Source: an uncultured Bacteroidales bacterium (GTDB taxonomy: Bacteria; Bacteroidota; Bacteroidia; Bacteroidales; Paludibacteraceae). From it: a stretch of 62,746 nucleotides of DNA. The position numbers and the translations under genes are program-made. Under the pieces are notes generated by a model. That model searched no databases and was not told the origin of the DNA. It saw nothing but the letters and a program-made list of their open reading frames with translations. Positions 56,091 to 62,746 of this stretch are shown here, one piece after another; the first letter of the stretch is position 1; each line of letters starts with the position of its first letter. The stretch is from assembly GCA_944322025.1 (NCBI GenBank), contig CALUOH010000001.1:1-62746 (forward strand), written 5' to 3'.

Positions 56091-57968
56091 ATGAAATGTG
56101 ATTATGATGTCATAGTGGTAGGTGCCGGCCATGCGGGATGTGAGGCTGCCTGTGCGGCAGCCAATCTCGGTTCGCGTACATTGCTCATCACTATGGATAT
56201 GAATAAGATAGCGCAGATGAGTTGTAATCCGGCGGTCGGGGGCATAGCGAAGGGGCAGATAGTAAGGGAGATTGATGCGCTCGGCGGTTATACGGGTATC
56301 GTTACTGACATGACTGCTATCCAGTTCCGTATGTTGAACATGAGCAAGGGACCTGCCATGTGGAGTCCGCGCGCGCAGAACGACCGTATGCAGTTCATAA
56401 TTAAATGGAGGGAGATGCTTGACCGTGTGGTTAATCTCGATATATGGCAGGATACGGTGCTGTCTCTTATTATTGAGAATAAGGCTGTTGTCGGGGTCAG
56501 GACTTATATGGGGATTGAGTTCCGTGCGAAATCGGTTATTCTTACGGTAGGGACTTTCCTTAACGGGTTGATGCATGTGGGCAGGACAAAGATGGAGGGA
56601 GGCCGAATATCGGAACCTCCATCGTATGGAATAACTGAGCAGCTTTCTTCACTGGGTTTTGCCCATGACAGGATGAAGACGGGTACGCCTGCAAGAATAA
56701 ACGGCAATTCTATTGATTTCAGCCGCATGCAGTGTCAAGACGGAGACGAGAGTTTTCATAAGTTTTCATATCTTGATTTCAAACCGAGACCTCTTCCGCA
56801 ACGTCCATGCTGGATTACATATACTTCTTCTGCAACGCATGACATTCTCCGTTCAGGTCTTAAAGATTCGCCTTTGTATAATGGGCAGATTACGAGTATA
56901 GGTCCGCGATATTGTCCGAGCATCGAGACAAAGATTGTGACTTTTGCCGATAAGAAGCAGCATCAACTTTTTCTCGAACCAGAGGGAGTTGATTCACAGG
57001 AGTATTATGTGAACGGTTTTTCGTCGTCATTGCCGATAGATATACAGTTTGCTGCTTTGCGCACTGTTCCCGGACTTGAGAATATGCGGGCTTATCGTCC
57101 CGGTTATGCTATTGAATATGATTTTTTCGATCCAACGCAACTTAATCATACATTGGAGACAAAACTTGTTTCCAATCTTTTCTTCGCAGGGCAGATAAAC
57201 GGTACGACAGGATATGAGGAAGCGGCAGGTCAAGGGTTGATTGCTGGAATAAATGCTCATATCAATTGTCATGGCGGTATTCCTTTTGTTTTGGGTCGCG
57301 ATGAATCTTATATAGGTGTGCTAATTGATGATTTGGTGACAAAGGGTGTCGATGAGCCTTATCGTATGTTTACATCGAGGGCTGAGTATCGTATATTGCT
57401 GCGTCAGGATGATGCAGATATGCGTCTTACCGGTAAATCATACGAATTGGGTTTGGCAGACAGCGACAGGTATCGGCTGATGAAATCAAAATCTGAGTTT
57501 ATTTCTGACTTTATAGCTTTTACAAAAGAGTATTCTATAAAGCCTGATGAGATAAACCCGTTTCTTGAAACGGTAGGTACTACTTCATTAAAACAACCGA
57601 TAAAATTATATGATTTGATTTTACGTCCGCAGCTTAATATTTCCGTTTTGGAAAACTTTTTTCCTTTGCTAAAAGAAAAAGTTTCCTATTTTGAACAAAC
57701 CCGAAGAGATGAAATTAAAGAGGCTGCCGAGATTTTGATAAAATATTCAGGGTATATCGAGCGAGAAAAACTTACAGTTGAAAAACTGCATAGATTAGAG
57801 CATATAGTTATAAGAAACGATTTTGATTATAATTCTGTTCAGTCCCTGTCAACAGAAGCTCGACAGAAGCTTTCAAAAATAAGGCCTCATACTATAGGAC
57901 AAGCAAGCCGTATTCCCGGAGTTTCTCCTAATGATGTAAATGTTTTGCTTGTCTTGTTAGGTAGATGA
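56091..57968 (+). CDS. mnmG: tRNA uridine modification enzyme MnmG (GidA)
   Basis: With MnmE, MnmG adds carboxymethylaminomethyl groups to U34 of some tRNAs. The 625-residue protein has the FAD-binding VIVVGAGHAGCEAACAAANLG, CNPAVGGIAKGQIVREIDAL, and GQINGTTGYEEAAGQG. The C-terminal helical domain ends in ASRIPGVSPNDVN. The base composition changes inside the gene: about 58% G+C in one line of the 5' half and 30% in one line near the 3' end. The family is often found at replication origins. Confidence 0.95.
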   Translation: MKCDYDVIVVGAGHAGCEAACAAANLGSRTLLITMDMNKIAQMSCNPAVGGIAKGQIVREIDALGGYTGIVTDMTAIQFRMLNMSKGPAMWSPRAQNDRMQFIIKWREMLDRVVNLDIWQDTVLSLIIENKAVVGVRTYMGIEFRAKSVILTVGTFLNGLMHVGRTKMEGGRISEPPSYGITEQLSSLGFAHDRMKTGTPARINGNSIDFSRMQCQDGDESFHKFSYLDFKPRPLPQRPCWITYTSSATHDILRSGLKDSPLYNGQITSIGPRYCPSIETKIVTFADKKQHQLFLEPEGVDSQEYYVNGFSSSLPIDIQFAALRTVPGLENMRAYRPGYAIEYDFFDPTQLNHTLETKLVSNLFFAGQINGTTGYEEAAGQGLIAGINAHINCHGGIPFVLGRDESYIGVLIDDLVTKGVDEPYRMFTSRAEYRILLRQDDADMRLTGKSYELGLADSDRYRLMKSKSEFISDFIAFTKEYSIKPDEINPFLETVGTTSLKQPIKLYDLILRPQLNISVLENFFPLLKEKVSYFEQTRRDEIKEAAEILIKYSGYIEREKLTVEKLHRLEHIVIRNDFDYNSVQSLSTEARQKLSKIRPHTIGQASRIPGVSPNDVNVLLVLLGR

Positions 57969-57975
57969 ATAATAA

Positions 57976-57989
57976 GTTCCACGTGGAAC
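57976..57989. promoter_or_regulatory. parS-like chromosome partition site
   Basis: GTTCCACGTGGAAC is a perfect 14-bp palindrome. It fits the ParB-binding parS type, of which the Bacillus version is GTTTCACGTGAAAC. It lies eight bases after the mnmG stop. Confidence 0.75.
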
Positions 57990-58015
57990 AAATAATATAA
58001 AGACGAATAATTATC

Positions 58016-58540
58016 ATGACTGTTGAAGAAGTAAAGGCGAATATTCGCGATGTTATTGATTTTCCTATAAAAGGTATAGTCTTCAAGGATTTGACAACTG
58101 CATTCAAAAATCCTGAATGTATGAATTTTTTCGTGGATGAGATGTATGAGCATTATAAGGATTTAGGTGTGACAAAGGTGATAGGCATAGAGTCACGCGG
58201 TTTTATTGTAGCTCCTATCATTGCACATAAACTTGATATAGGATTTGTGCCTATAAGAAAAAAAGGTAAACTTCCAGCTGATACAGTTGAGATAAGTTAT
58301 TCAAAAGAATATGGTGTTGATACGATACAAATTCATTCTGATTCTATCAACAGTGATGATGTTGTGCTTATTCATGACGATTTGCTCGCAACTGGAGGTA
58401 CGATGAAAGCAGCATGTGAACTTGTAAGAAAGTTCGGCGTGAAAAAAATCTATGTGAATTTTCTCGTAGAACTTGATTTTCTGAAAGGACGGGAACTTTT
58501 TGAGAATGATGTAGAGGTATATTCTTTAATTCATTGTTGA
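58016..58540 (+). CDS. apt: Adenine phosphoribosyltransferase
   Basis: Apt salvages adenine to AMP with PRPP. The 174-residue protein has IDFPIKGIVFKDLT, GIESRGFIVAPIIA and the PRPP motif VLIHDDLLATGGTMKA, with the length typical of the family. The ATG at 58016 begins MTVEEVKANI. The parS-like site lies in the gap before it. Confidence 0.95.
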   Translation: MTVEEVKANIRDVIDFPIKGIVFKDLTTAFKNPECMNFFVDEMYEHYKDLGVTKVIGIESRGFIVAPIIAHKLDIGFVPIRKKGKLPADTVEISYSKEYGVDTIQIHSDSINSDDVVLIHDDLLATGGTMKAACELVRKFGVKKIYVNFLVELDFLKGRELFENDVEVYSLIHC

Positions 58541-58565
58541 TGTTTTGATGTAAAAAGATATTTTG

Positions 58566-60383
58566 ATGTCAGAGAGAATTGAAATATTGAAACAGAAAAT
58601 TTCTGTACTCCCGGAAACACCGGGAGTTTATCAATATTTCAATAGCGGGGGAAAAATAATATATGTAGGCAAGGCGAAAAATCTAAAACGGCGTGTTTCT
58701 TCTTATTTCAATAAAAAACATGATTCTCCTAAGCTTAATGTACTTGTCAGAAATATATATGATTTGAAATATATTGTGGTTAAATCGGAGGAAGATGCAC
58801 TGCTTCTCGAAAATAATCTGATTAAAAAGTATCAGCCACGATATAATGTATTGTTGAAAGACGGTAAAAGTTATCCATGGCTTTGCATTACACGGGAGAT
58901 GTATCCGCGAGTATTCAAGACAAGAAATGTTGTTAAAGGTGCCGATTATTTTGGACCGTATTCATCAAGTTGGACTCTTGACGTGCTGATAGAACTTATA
59001 CGTGAACTATACCCTGTACGTACATGTAAACTGTACATAACACCCGAATCAATCGAAAACGGAAAGTTTGACTTATGTCTTCAATATCATATAAAAAATT
59101 GTCTTGGTGTCTGTCGTGGATTGCAGAGTGTGGATGACTATCGGCGGATGATAGAAGAGATTAAGGAGATTGCACGCGGAAATAGTCATGCTGTGACTGA
59201 TTATCTTATGACACAAATGAAGCAGTTATCTGCTGAATATCGTTTTGAAGAGGCACAAAAGATTAAAGAAAAGTATGATTCCATCGTAAAATATCAGTCA
59301 AAGACCATAATTACAACTGTAAGTGATGATAATCTTGATGTATTTTCTTATGATGATGATGAAGATGCTGCTTATGTCAATTTATTGAGGATTGCTAAAG
59401 GTGCTGTTGTGCAAGGTTTTACTATCGAATATAAGAAAAGCCTTGACGAGACACCTGAGGAGATACTTTCACTTGCCATAGTTGAATTGAGAGAAAGGCT
59501 TAAAAGCAGTTCGCATACTGTCGTATTGCCCTTTATGATTGATTTGCCATTGAAAAATATAGAATTGATCGTACCTCAACGCGGAGACAGAAAAAAACTT
59601 TTAGATTTGAGTTTACAGAATGTGCGGCAGTACAAGATTGACAAATATAAGCAAAGCGAGAAGCTGAACCCGGAACAGAGAACAACGAAACTACTTAAAG
59701 AGATTAAGGATAGGCTTCATTTGAAAAGGCTTCCAAAACATATAGAGTGTTTTGACAATTCTAATATATCTGGTACAGATGCCGTGGCCGCATGTGTGGT
59801 CTATAAAAATGCGAAACCATCGAAGAAAGATTACCGTAAATATATAATAAAAACCGTAGTCGGTCCAGATGATTATGCTTCAATGCAAGAGGTGGTGAGG
59901 CGCCGGTATAGCCGTATGGTTAATGAGGGTACACCTTTACCTGACCTTATAATTACTGACGGTGGAAAGGGTCAGATGGGTGTTGTCAGTCAAGTTGTAC
60001 ATGGAGAATTAGGTCTGGATGTAGAGATAGCCGGCTTGGCAAAGGATGATAAACATAGGACTAGTGAGGTGCTTATTGGAGTCCCGCCTGTGTCTGTCGG
60101 ACTTAAACCTACTGAAATGCTGTTTAATTTTTTAGCCTCAATGCAAGATGAAGTTCACAGATTTGCCATAACATTTCATCGGGACAGACGTTCAAAGTCA
60201 CAAATACATTCTGAACTAGATACAATTGCCGGAATAGGAGAAAAGACTAAATCTGAGCTTTTGAAAGCTTTCAAGTCTCTCAAGCGTGTCTCCTCTGCCT
60301 CAGAAGATGAACTTCAAAAAGTAATAGGAAAGCATAGAGGCTCAATAGTTTACCATTATTTTAAAGATAAAATTAAGCCCTGA
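58566..60383 (+). CDS. uvrC: Excinuclease ABC subunit C
   Basis: UvrC makes both cuts in nucleotide-excision repair. The 605-residue protein has the N-terminal GIY-YIG domain (PGVYQYFNSGGKIIYVGKA), a UVR motif (QLSAEYRFEEAQKIKEKYD), and the RNase-H-like endonuclease domain (HIECFDNSNISGTDAVAACV, DLIITDGGKGQM). The C-terminal helix-hairpin-helix IAGIGEKTKSELLKAFKSL completes it. The ATG at 58566 is preferred to the TTG just before it. Confidence 0.96.
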   Translation: MSERIEILKQKISVLPETPGVYQYFNSGGKIIYVGKAKNLKRRVSSYFNKKHDSPKLNVLVRNIYDLKYIVVKSEEDALLLENNLIKKYQPRYNVLLKDGKSYPWLCITREMYPRVFKTRNVVKGADYFGPYSSSWTLDVLIELIRELYPVRTCKLYITPESIENGKFDLCLQYHIKNCLGVCRGLQSVDDYRRMIEEIKEIARGNSHAVTDYLMTQMKQLSAEYRFEEAQKIKEKYDSIVKYQSKTIITTVSDDNLDVFSYDDDEDAAYVNLLRIAKGAVVQGFTIEYKKSLDETPEEILSLAIVELRERLKSSSHTVVLPFMIDLPLKNIELIVPQRGDRKKLLDLSLQNVRQYKIDKYKQSEKLNPEQRTTKLLKEIKDRLHLKRLPKHIECFDNSNISGTDAVAACVVYKNAKPSKKDYRKYIIKTVVGPDDYASMQEVVRRRYSRMVNEGTPLPDLIITDGGKGQMGVVSQVVHGELGLDVEIAGLAKDDKHRTSEVLIGVPPVSVGLKPTEMLFNFLASMQDEVHRFAITFHRDRRSKSQIHSELDTIAGIGEKTKSELLKAFKSLKRVSSASEDELQKVIGKHRGSIVYHYFKDKIKP

Positions 60384-60477
60384 GAATCGCATAGTTTTTA
60401 TCGGCTTTATTCCTTGGTTTGTTCTGTGTGATTGTAGAGTGTGAAAATTTATTGCTATTTTAATTTACAATTGCTAT

Positions 60478-60918
60478 ATGAAAAAAGTTTTGGCCATATT
60501 ATCTGTATCCTTTGTCTTATGCTTATTGTTTTCATCGTGCGTAAGCAATGTTGTGCCGGATTCTAAAATCACGGTGGGTGTCTATATAGATTCCATTCCT
60601 GAAAACAGACAATTGTCTATTGATATATATTTAGATGACGAGAAAAAAGGAGAAAACATAATAGTGAGTGAAGAAAATAATCATAAGAAAATATTCAGTT
60701 GTGCTGGTGAAGATATATCTTTTTATGATTCACTGGTTGTCAGAGGTTCTTTTTCAAATGGAGAAATAATCGAAGGTTTTAGAATTGTACATTATATGTC
60801 AGATAGTATTCTGGTATATGATTTCAATGAACATGGTTTTCTAAAAATAGATACTCTCGGAATAATACCATATTATCATTATGTACAATATACTAATGAT
60901 AGTACTGCTGTAAAATAG
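60478..60918 (+). CDS. Small lipoprotein, function unknown
   Basis: The 146-residue protein has a lipoprotein signal (VLCLLFSSC) and a mature domain of alternating hydrophobic residues, probably a beta-sandwich. No family was recognised. It lies between uvrC and ribF, 14 bases before the latter, and may be in one transcript with it. It is strongly AT-rich, like its neighbours. Confidence 0.65.
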   Translation: MKKVLAILSVSFVLCLLFSSCVSNVVPDSKITVGVYIDSIPENRQLSIDIYLDDEKKGENIIVSEENNHKKIFSCAGEDISFYDSLVVRGSFSNGEIIEGFRIVHYMSDSILVYDFNEHGFLKIDTLGIIPYYHYVQYTNDSTAVK

Positions 60919-60932
60919 ATAAAAGTAGAATT

Positions 60933-61865
60933 ATGAATCTGTTTTATGGTGATGATATACATCTGATTAAGGGCGATATGAAAAATTCTGTCGCTGCAAC
61001 GATAGGTTTTTTCGATGGTCTCCATATAGGTCACAGGTATTTAATAGAGCGGCTTGTTTCTATTTCGAAAGATCATGGTTATGAGAGTATGGTTGTAACT
61101 TTTTCTAATCATCCACGAATGATTTTCTACCCTGAAAATGATATTAAATTATTATCTACAGGTGAAGAAAAGCGTAATATGATAGCTGATTATGGTGTAG
61201 ATTATTGCCTTATGTTGAAATTTACGCAAAAGCTGGCCTTGATGACATCTGAACAGTTTATAAAGATATTAGCTGAAAAGTTCCACGTGAAACTGTTGCT
61301 GGTAGGGTATGACCACCATTTCGGTAGTGATGTGAATTCGGAATATGACGATTATAAGCGATATGGCTTGATGTACGGTGTAGAAGTATTGCGTATGAAA
61401 CCGGTTGTGGAGAATGGGCTTACGGTAAGTTCATCAAAAATCAGAAAAGCGTTAATGGCTGGAGATATAGTCTTAGCTAATAGTATGTTAGGTTATAGAT
61501 ATAGTGTTACTGGACATGTTGTCAAGGGCAACCAGATAGGCAGAAGCATAGGTTTTCCTACGGCAAATCTTTATGTGGACAGCGAGAAATTACCTCCTAA
61601 AAGTGGTGTATATGCTGTATGGGCGGAGGTTTGTGGATCTGTTTATCCGGGTATGATGAACATTGGGTCACGCCCGACAGTAGGAGGAGATAAGGTGACA
61701 TTTGAAGTTAATATTATAGATTATCAAGGAGATATTTATGGTGAGTCTATTTGTATTTCATTTGTTGCTTTTATAAGAGATGAGATAAAGTTCGGAAGTC
61801 TCGATTTTCTAAGACAACAGATTGCGAAGGATAAAGAGCAGGTTATAAGTATATTATTTAATTGA
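60933..61865 (+). CDS. ribF: Bifunctional riboflavin kinase/FAD synthetase RibF
   Basis: RibF turns riboflavin into FMN and FAD. The 310-residue protein has the N-terminal adenylyltransferase motif ATIGFFDGLHIGHRYL, GYDHHFGSD and VSSSKIRKAL. The C-terminal kinase part follows (GNQIGRSIGFPTANLYVD, PGMMNIGSRPTVGG). A second parS-like sequence lies inside its coding region at 61280. The stop overlaps a possible TTG start of the next gene. Confidence 0.95.
   Translation: MNLFYGDDIHLIKGDMKNSVAATIGFFDGLHIGHRYLIERLVSISKDHGYESMVVTFSNHPRMIFYPENDIKLLSTGEEKRNMIADYGVDYCLMLKFTQKLALMTSEQFIKILAEKFHVKLLLVGYDHHFGSDVNSEYDDYKRYGLMYGVEVLRMKPVVENGLTVSSSKIRKALMAGDIVLANSMLGYRYSVTGHVVKGNQIGRSIGFPTANLYVDSEKLPPKSGVYAVWAEVCGSVYPGMMNIGSRPTVGGDKVTFEVNIIDYQGDIYGESICISFVAFIRDEIKFGSLDFLRQQIAKDKEQVISILFN
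61280..61293. promoter_or_regulatory. Second parS-like site, inside ribF
   Basis: GTTCCACGTGAAAC differs by one base from the perfect palindrome at 57976 and is intermediate to the Bacillus parS. It is 3.3 kb from the first site. Confidence 0.55.
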
Positions 61866-61876
61866 ATAAAGATATA

Positions 61877-62362
61877 ATGAGGAGTTTTAGAATAGAAAGC
61901 AGAGCAGTGATGGAGGAGATAATCAAGGAATGCAAATCGTGTACGGTAAGCATGGCTGACGGTGATGAACCGTACTGCATACCTATGTCATTTGTTTATA
62001 ATGATGGAAAAGTGTATCTCCATTCTGGCAAAGAGGGGAAGAAATATGACATACTTTGCAGAAACAATAGAGTTTGTATAGCATGGTCTATTATAATGAA
62101 AGATGTTAATTATCAGGATAAAGAGATAGGATGCAGTTATTTTATGCAGTGTAAAAGTGTGCTGGCGCGAGGGAGAGTGAAGTTTATAGATGACGATGAT
62201 TTGGAACGTAAACGCGAAATATTGGATTTATATATGTCTTCATTTGTGAATTATAAAGTGAAATATAGTGACCCTGCTGTACATAGTGTGCTTATATGGG
62301 AAGTATATATAGAGGAGATGAGCGGTAAATATATCGGATATAAGCCAGATAACAAGAAGTGA
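61877..62362 (+). CDS. Pyridoxamine 5'-phosphate oxidase-like flavin-binding protein
   Basis: The 161-residue protein has the PNPOx-like split-barrel pattern: CTVSMADGDEPYCIPMSFVYNDGKVYLHSGKEGKKYD, seen here across residues about 22-60, is typical of the group that includes NimA-type nitroimidazole reductases. Such proteins bind FMN or F420. The ATG at 61877 is preferred; a TTG at 61862 overlapping ribF is possible. Its place after ribF, which makes FMN, is suggestive. Confidence 0.8.
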   Translation: MRSFRIESRAVMEEIIKECKSCTVSMADGDEPYCIPMSFVYNDGKVYLHSGKEGKKYDILCRNNRVCIAWSIIMKDVNYQDKEIGCSYFMQCKSVLARGRVKFIDDDDLERKREILDLYMSSFVNYKVKYSDPAVHSVLIWEVYIEEMSGKYIGYKPDNKK

Positions 62363-62383
62363 TGATTTTTTGCATTCAAATTC

Positions 62384-62413
62384 TTGCGGAATGTAGAAAA
62401 AGATGTACCTTTG
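62384..62413 (+). promoter_or_regulatory. Promoter of the tRNA genes
   Basis: TTG at 62384-62386 and TACCTTTG at 62406-62413 are 19 bases apart, 17 bases before tRNA-Gly. Confidence 0.65.
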
Positions 62414-62430
62414 CACCTGCAAAAAGAACT

Positions 62431-62503
62431 GCGGAAATAGCTCAGTTGGTAGAGCACAACCTTGCCAAGGTTGGGGTCGCGGGTTCGAGTCCCGTTTTCC
62501 GCT
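62431..62503 (+). tRNA. tRNA-Gly (anticodon GCC)
   Basis: The acceptor arms GCGGAAA/TTTCCGC pair. The D-arm contains AGCTCAGTTGGTAGAGC, the anticodon loop is TTGCCAA (anticodon GCC) and the T-arm has GGTTCGAGTCC. CCA is not encoded. Confidence 0.95.
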
Positions 62504-62548
62504 CTGAGTCGGAGCGGCAATCAGCGCACTGAGTAGATAGAGTCTACT

Positions 62549-62632
62549 GCCCGAATGGTGGAATGGTAGACACGAAGGACTTAAAATCCTTTGGCCATTG
62601 CGGCTGTGCGGGTTCGAGTCCCGCTTCGGGTA
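62549..62632 (+). tRNA. tRNA-Leu (anticodon TAA)
   Basis: This class II tRNA has a long variable arm (TGGCCATTGCGGCTG). The acceptor stem is GCCCGAA/TTCGGGT with a first G-U pair, the anticodon loop CTTAAAA gives anticodon TAA, and the T-arm contains GGTTCGAGTCC. CCA is not encoded. It lies 45 bases after tRNA-Gly. Confidence 0.95.
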
Positions 62633-62637
62633 CAAGT

Positions 62638-62676
62638 TAGTGTTGACAATCTTTATGATTGTCAACACTATTTTTT
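62638..62676 (+). terminator. Terminator after the tRNA genes
   Basis: TAGTGTTGACAATC and GATTGTCAACACTA form a perfect 14-bp stem with a five-base loop, followed by TTTTTT. Confidence 0.93.
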
Positions 62677-62698
62677 ATGTGCCGGAAAGTCAATTATA

Positions 62699-62746
62699 TC
62701 ACGCTTTCTTCCATCCTTTTACTACAAAATATGTTCCCACGATGAC
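62699..62746 (-). CDS. Possible 3' end of a minus-strand membrane protein gene (partial)
   Basis: The minus strand from the window edge reads VIVGTYFVVKGWKKA and then a stop at 62701-62699. This resembles the last helix and basic tail of a transporter such as an EamA protein. Only 15 residues are visible, so the call is tentative. Confidence 0.35.
   Translation of the reverse strand, partial: VIVGTYFVVKGWKKA

Overview
The window reads as a chromosomal segment of a Bacteroidota bacterium, most likely Bacteroidales. The evidence is repeated TAnnTTTG -7 promoter elements, a PorQ-type secretion protein, GldH, RicT, DUF2851, a SufBCD iron-sulphur machinery and many Bacteroidota-style lipoproteins. 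Most of it is dense housekeeping sequence, GC-rich on the left and clearly AT-rich to the right of about 52 kb.

Layout. 1-127 is the end of an IS3-family element. 316-5897 (+) holds sufS, an acyltransferase, a KilA-N protein, a polyprenyl synthase, ispD and a DnaQ-like exonuclease. 5978-13942 (-) is a suf operon (sufB, then sufC and sufD) split by a complete DpnII-type GATC restriction-modification cassette, followed by an amino-acid permease. 14751-29606 (+) carries porQ-cmk, a tricorn-like protease, an M3 peptidase, two membrane proteins, rsfS-ftsH, cdsA-psd and a CPBP protease. 29688-34229 (-) has prfC, a small AT-rich lipoprotein island with one frameshifted gene, and a DUF2851 gene. 34901-35845 (+) has an orphan CofE-like ligase and a small winged-helix protein. 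35908-39716 (-) is holB-ricT-gldH-trmB. 40458-47605 (+) has a lipocalin-like lipoprotein, an AsmA-like protein, an EamA transporter overlapping a stub of a type ISP restriction enzyme, rsmG, a metallo-hydrolase and a lipoprotein. 47642-52178 (-) is murB-murA-recG. 52311-53380 (+) is dgkA-comF. 53432-55141 (-) is a TPR lipoprotein. 56091-62362 (+) is mnmG, apt, uvrC, a lipoprotein, ribF and a flavin-binding protein, followed by tRNA-Gly and tRNA-Leu.

The most notable signals are: (1) the DpnII cassette inserted in the suf operon, whose endonuclease gene is broken by one in-frame amber codon; (2) seven copies of an intergenic repeat with a 20-nt core, and a separate ~88-bp repeat that appears to supply the cdsA promoter; (3) two parS-like palindromes, an AT-rich gap before mnmG and a change of GC skew, which together make 55.2-56.1 kb a candidate replication-origin region; (4) remnants of other mobile or restriction genes.

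All functional calls rest on reading motifs and remembered family features. No database search or computation was run.
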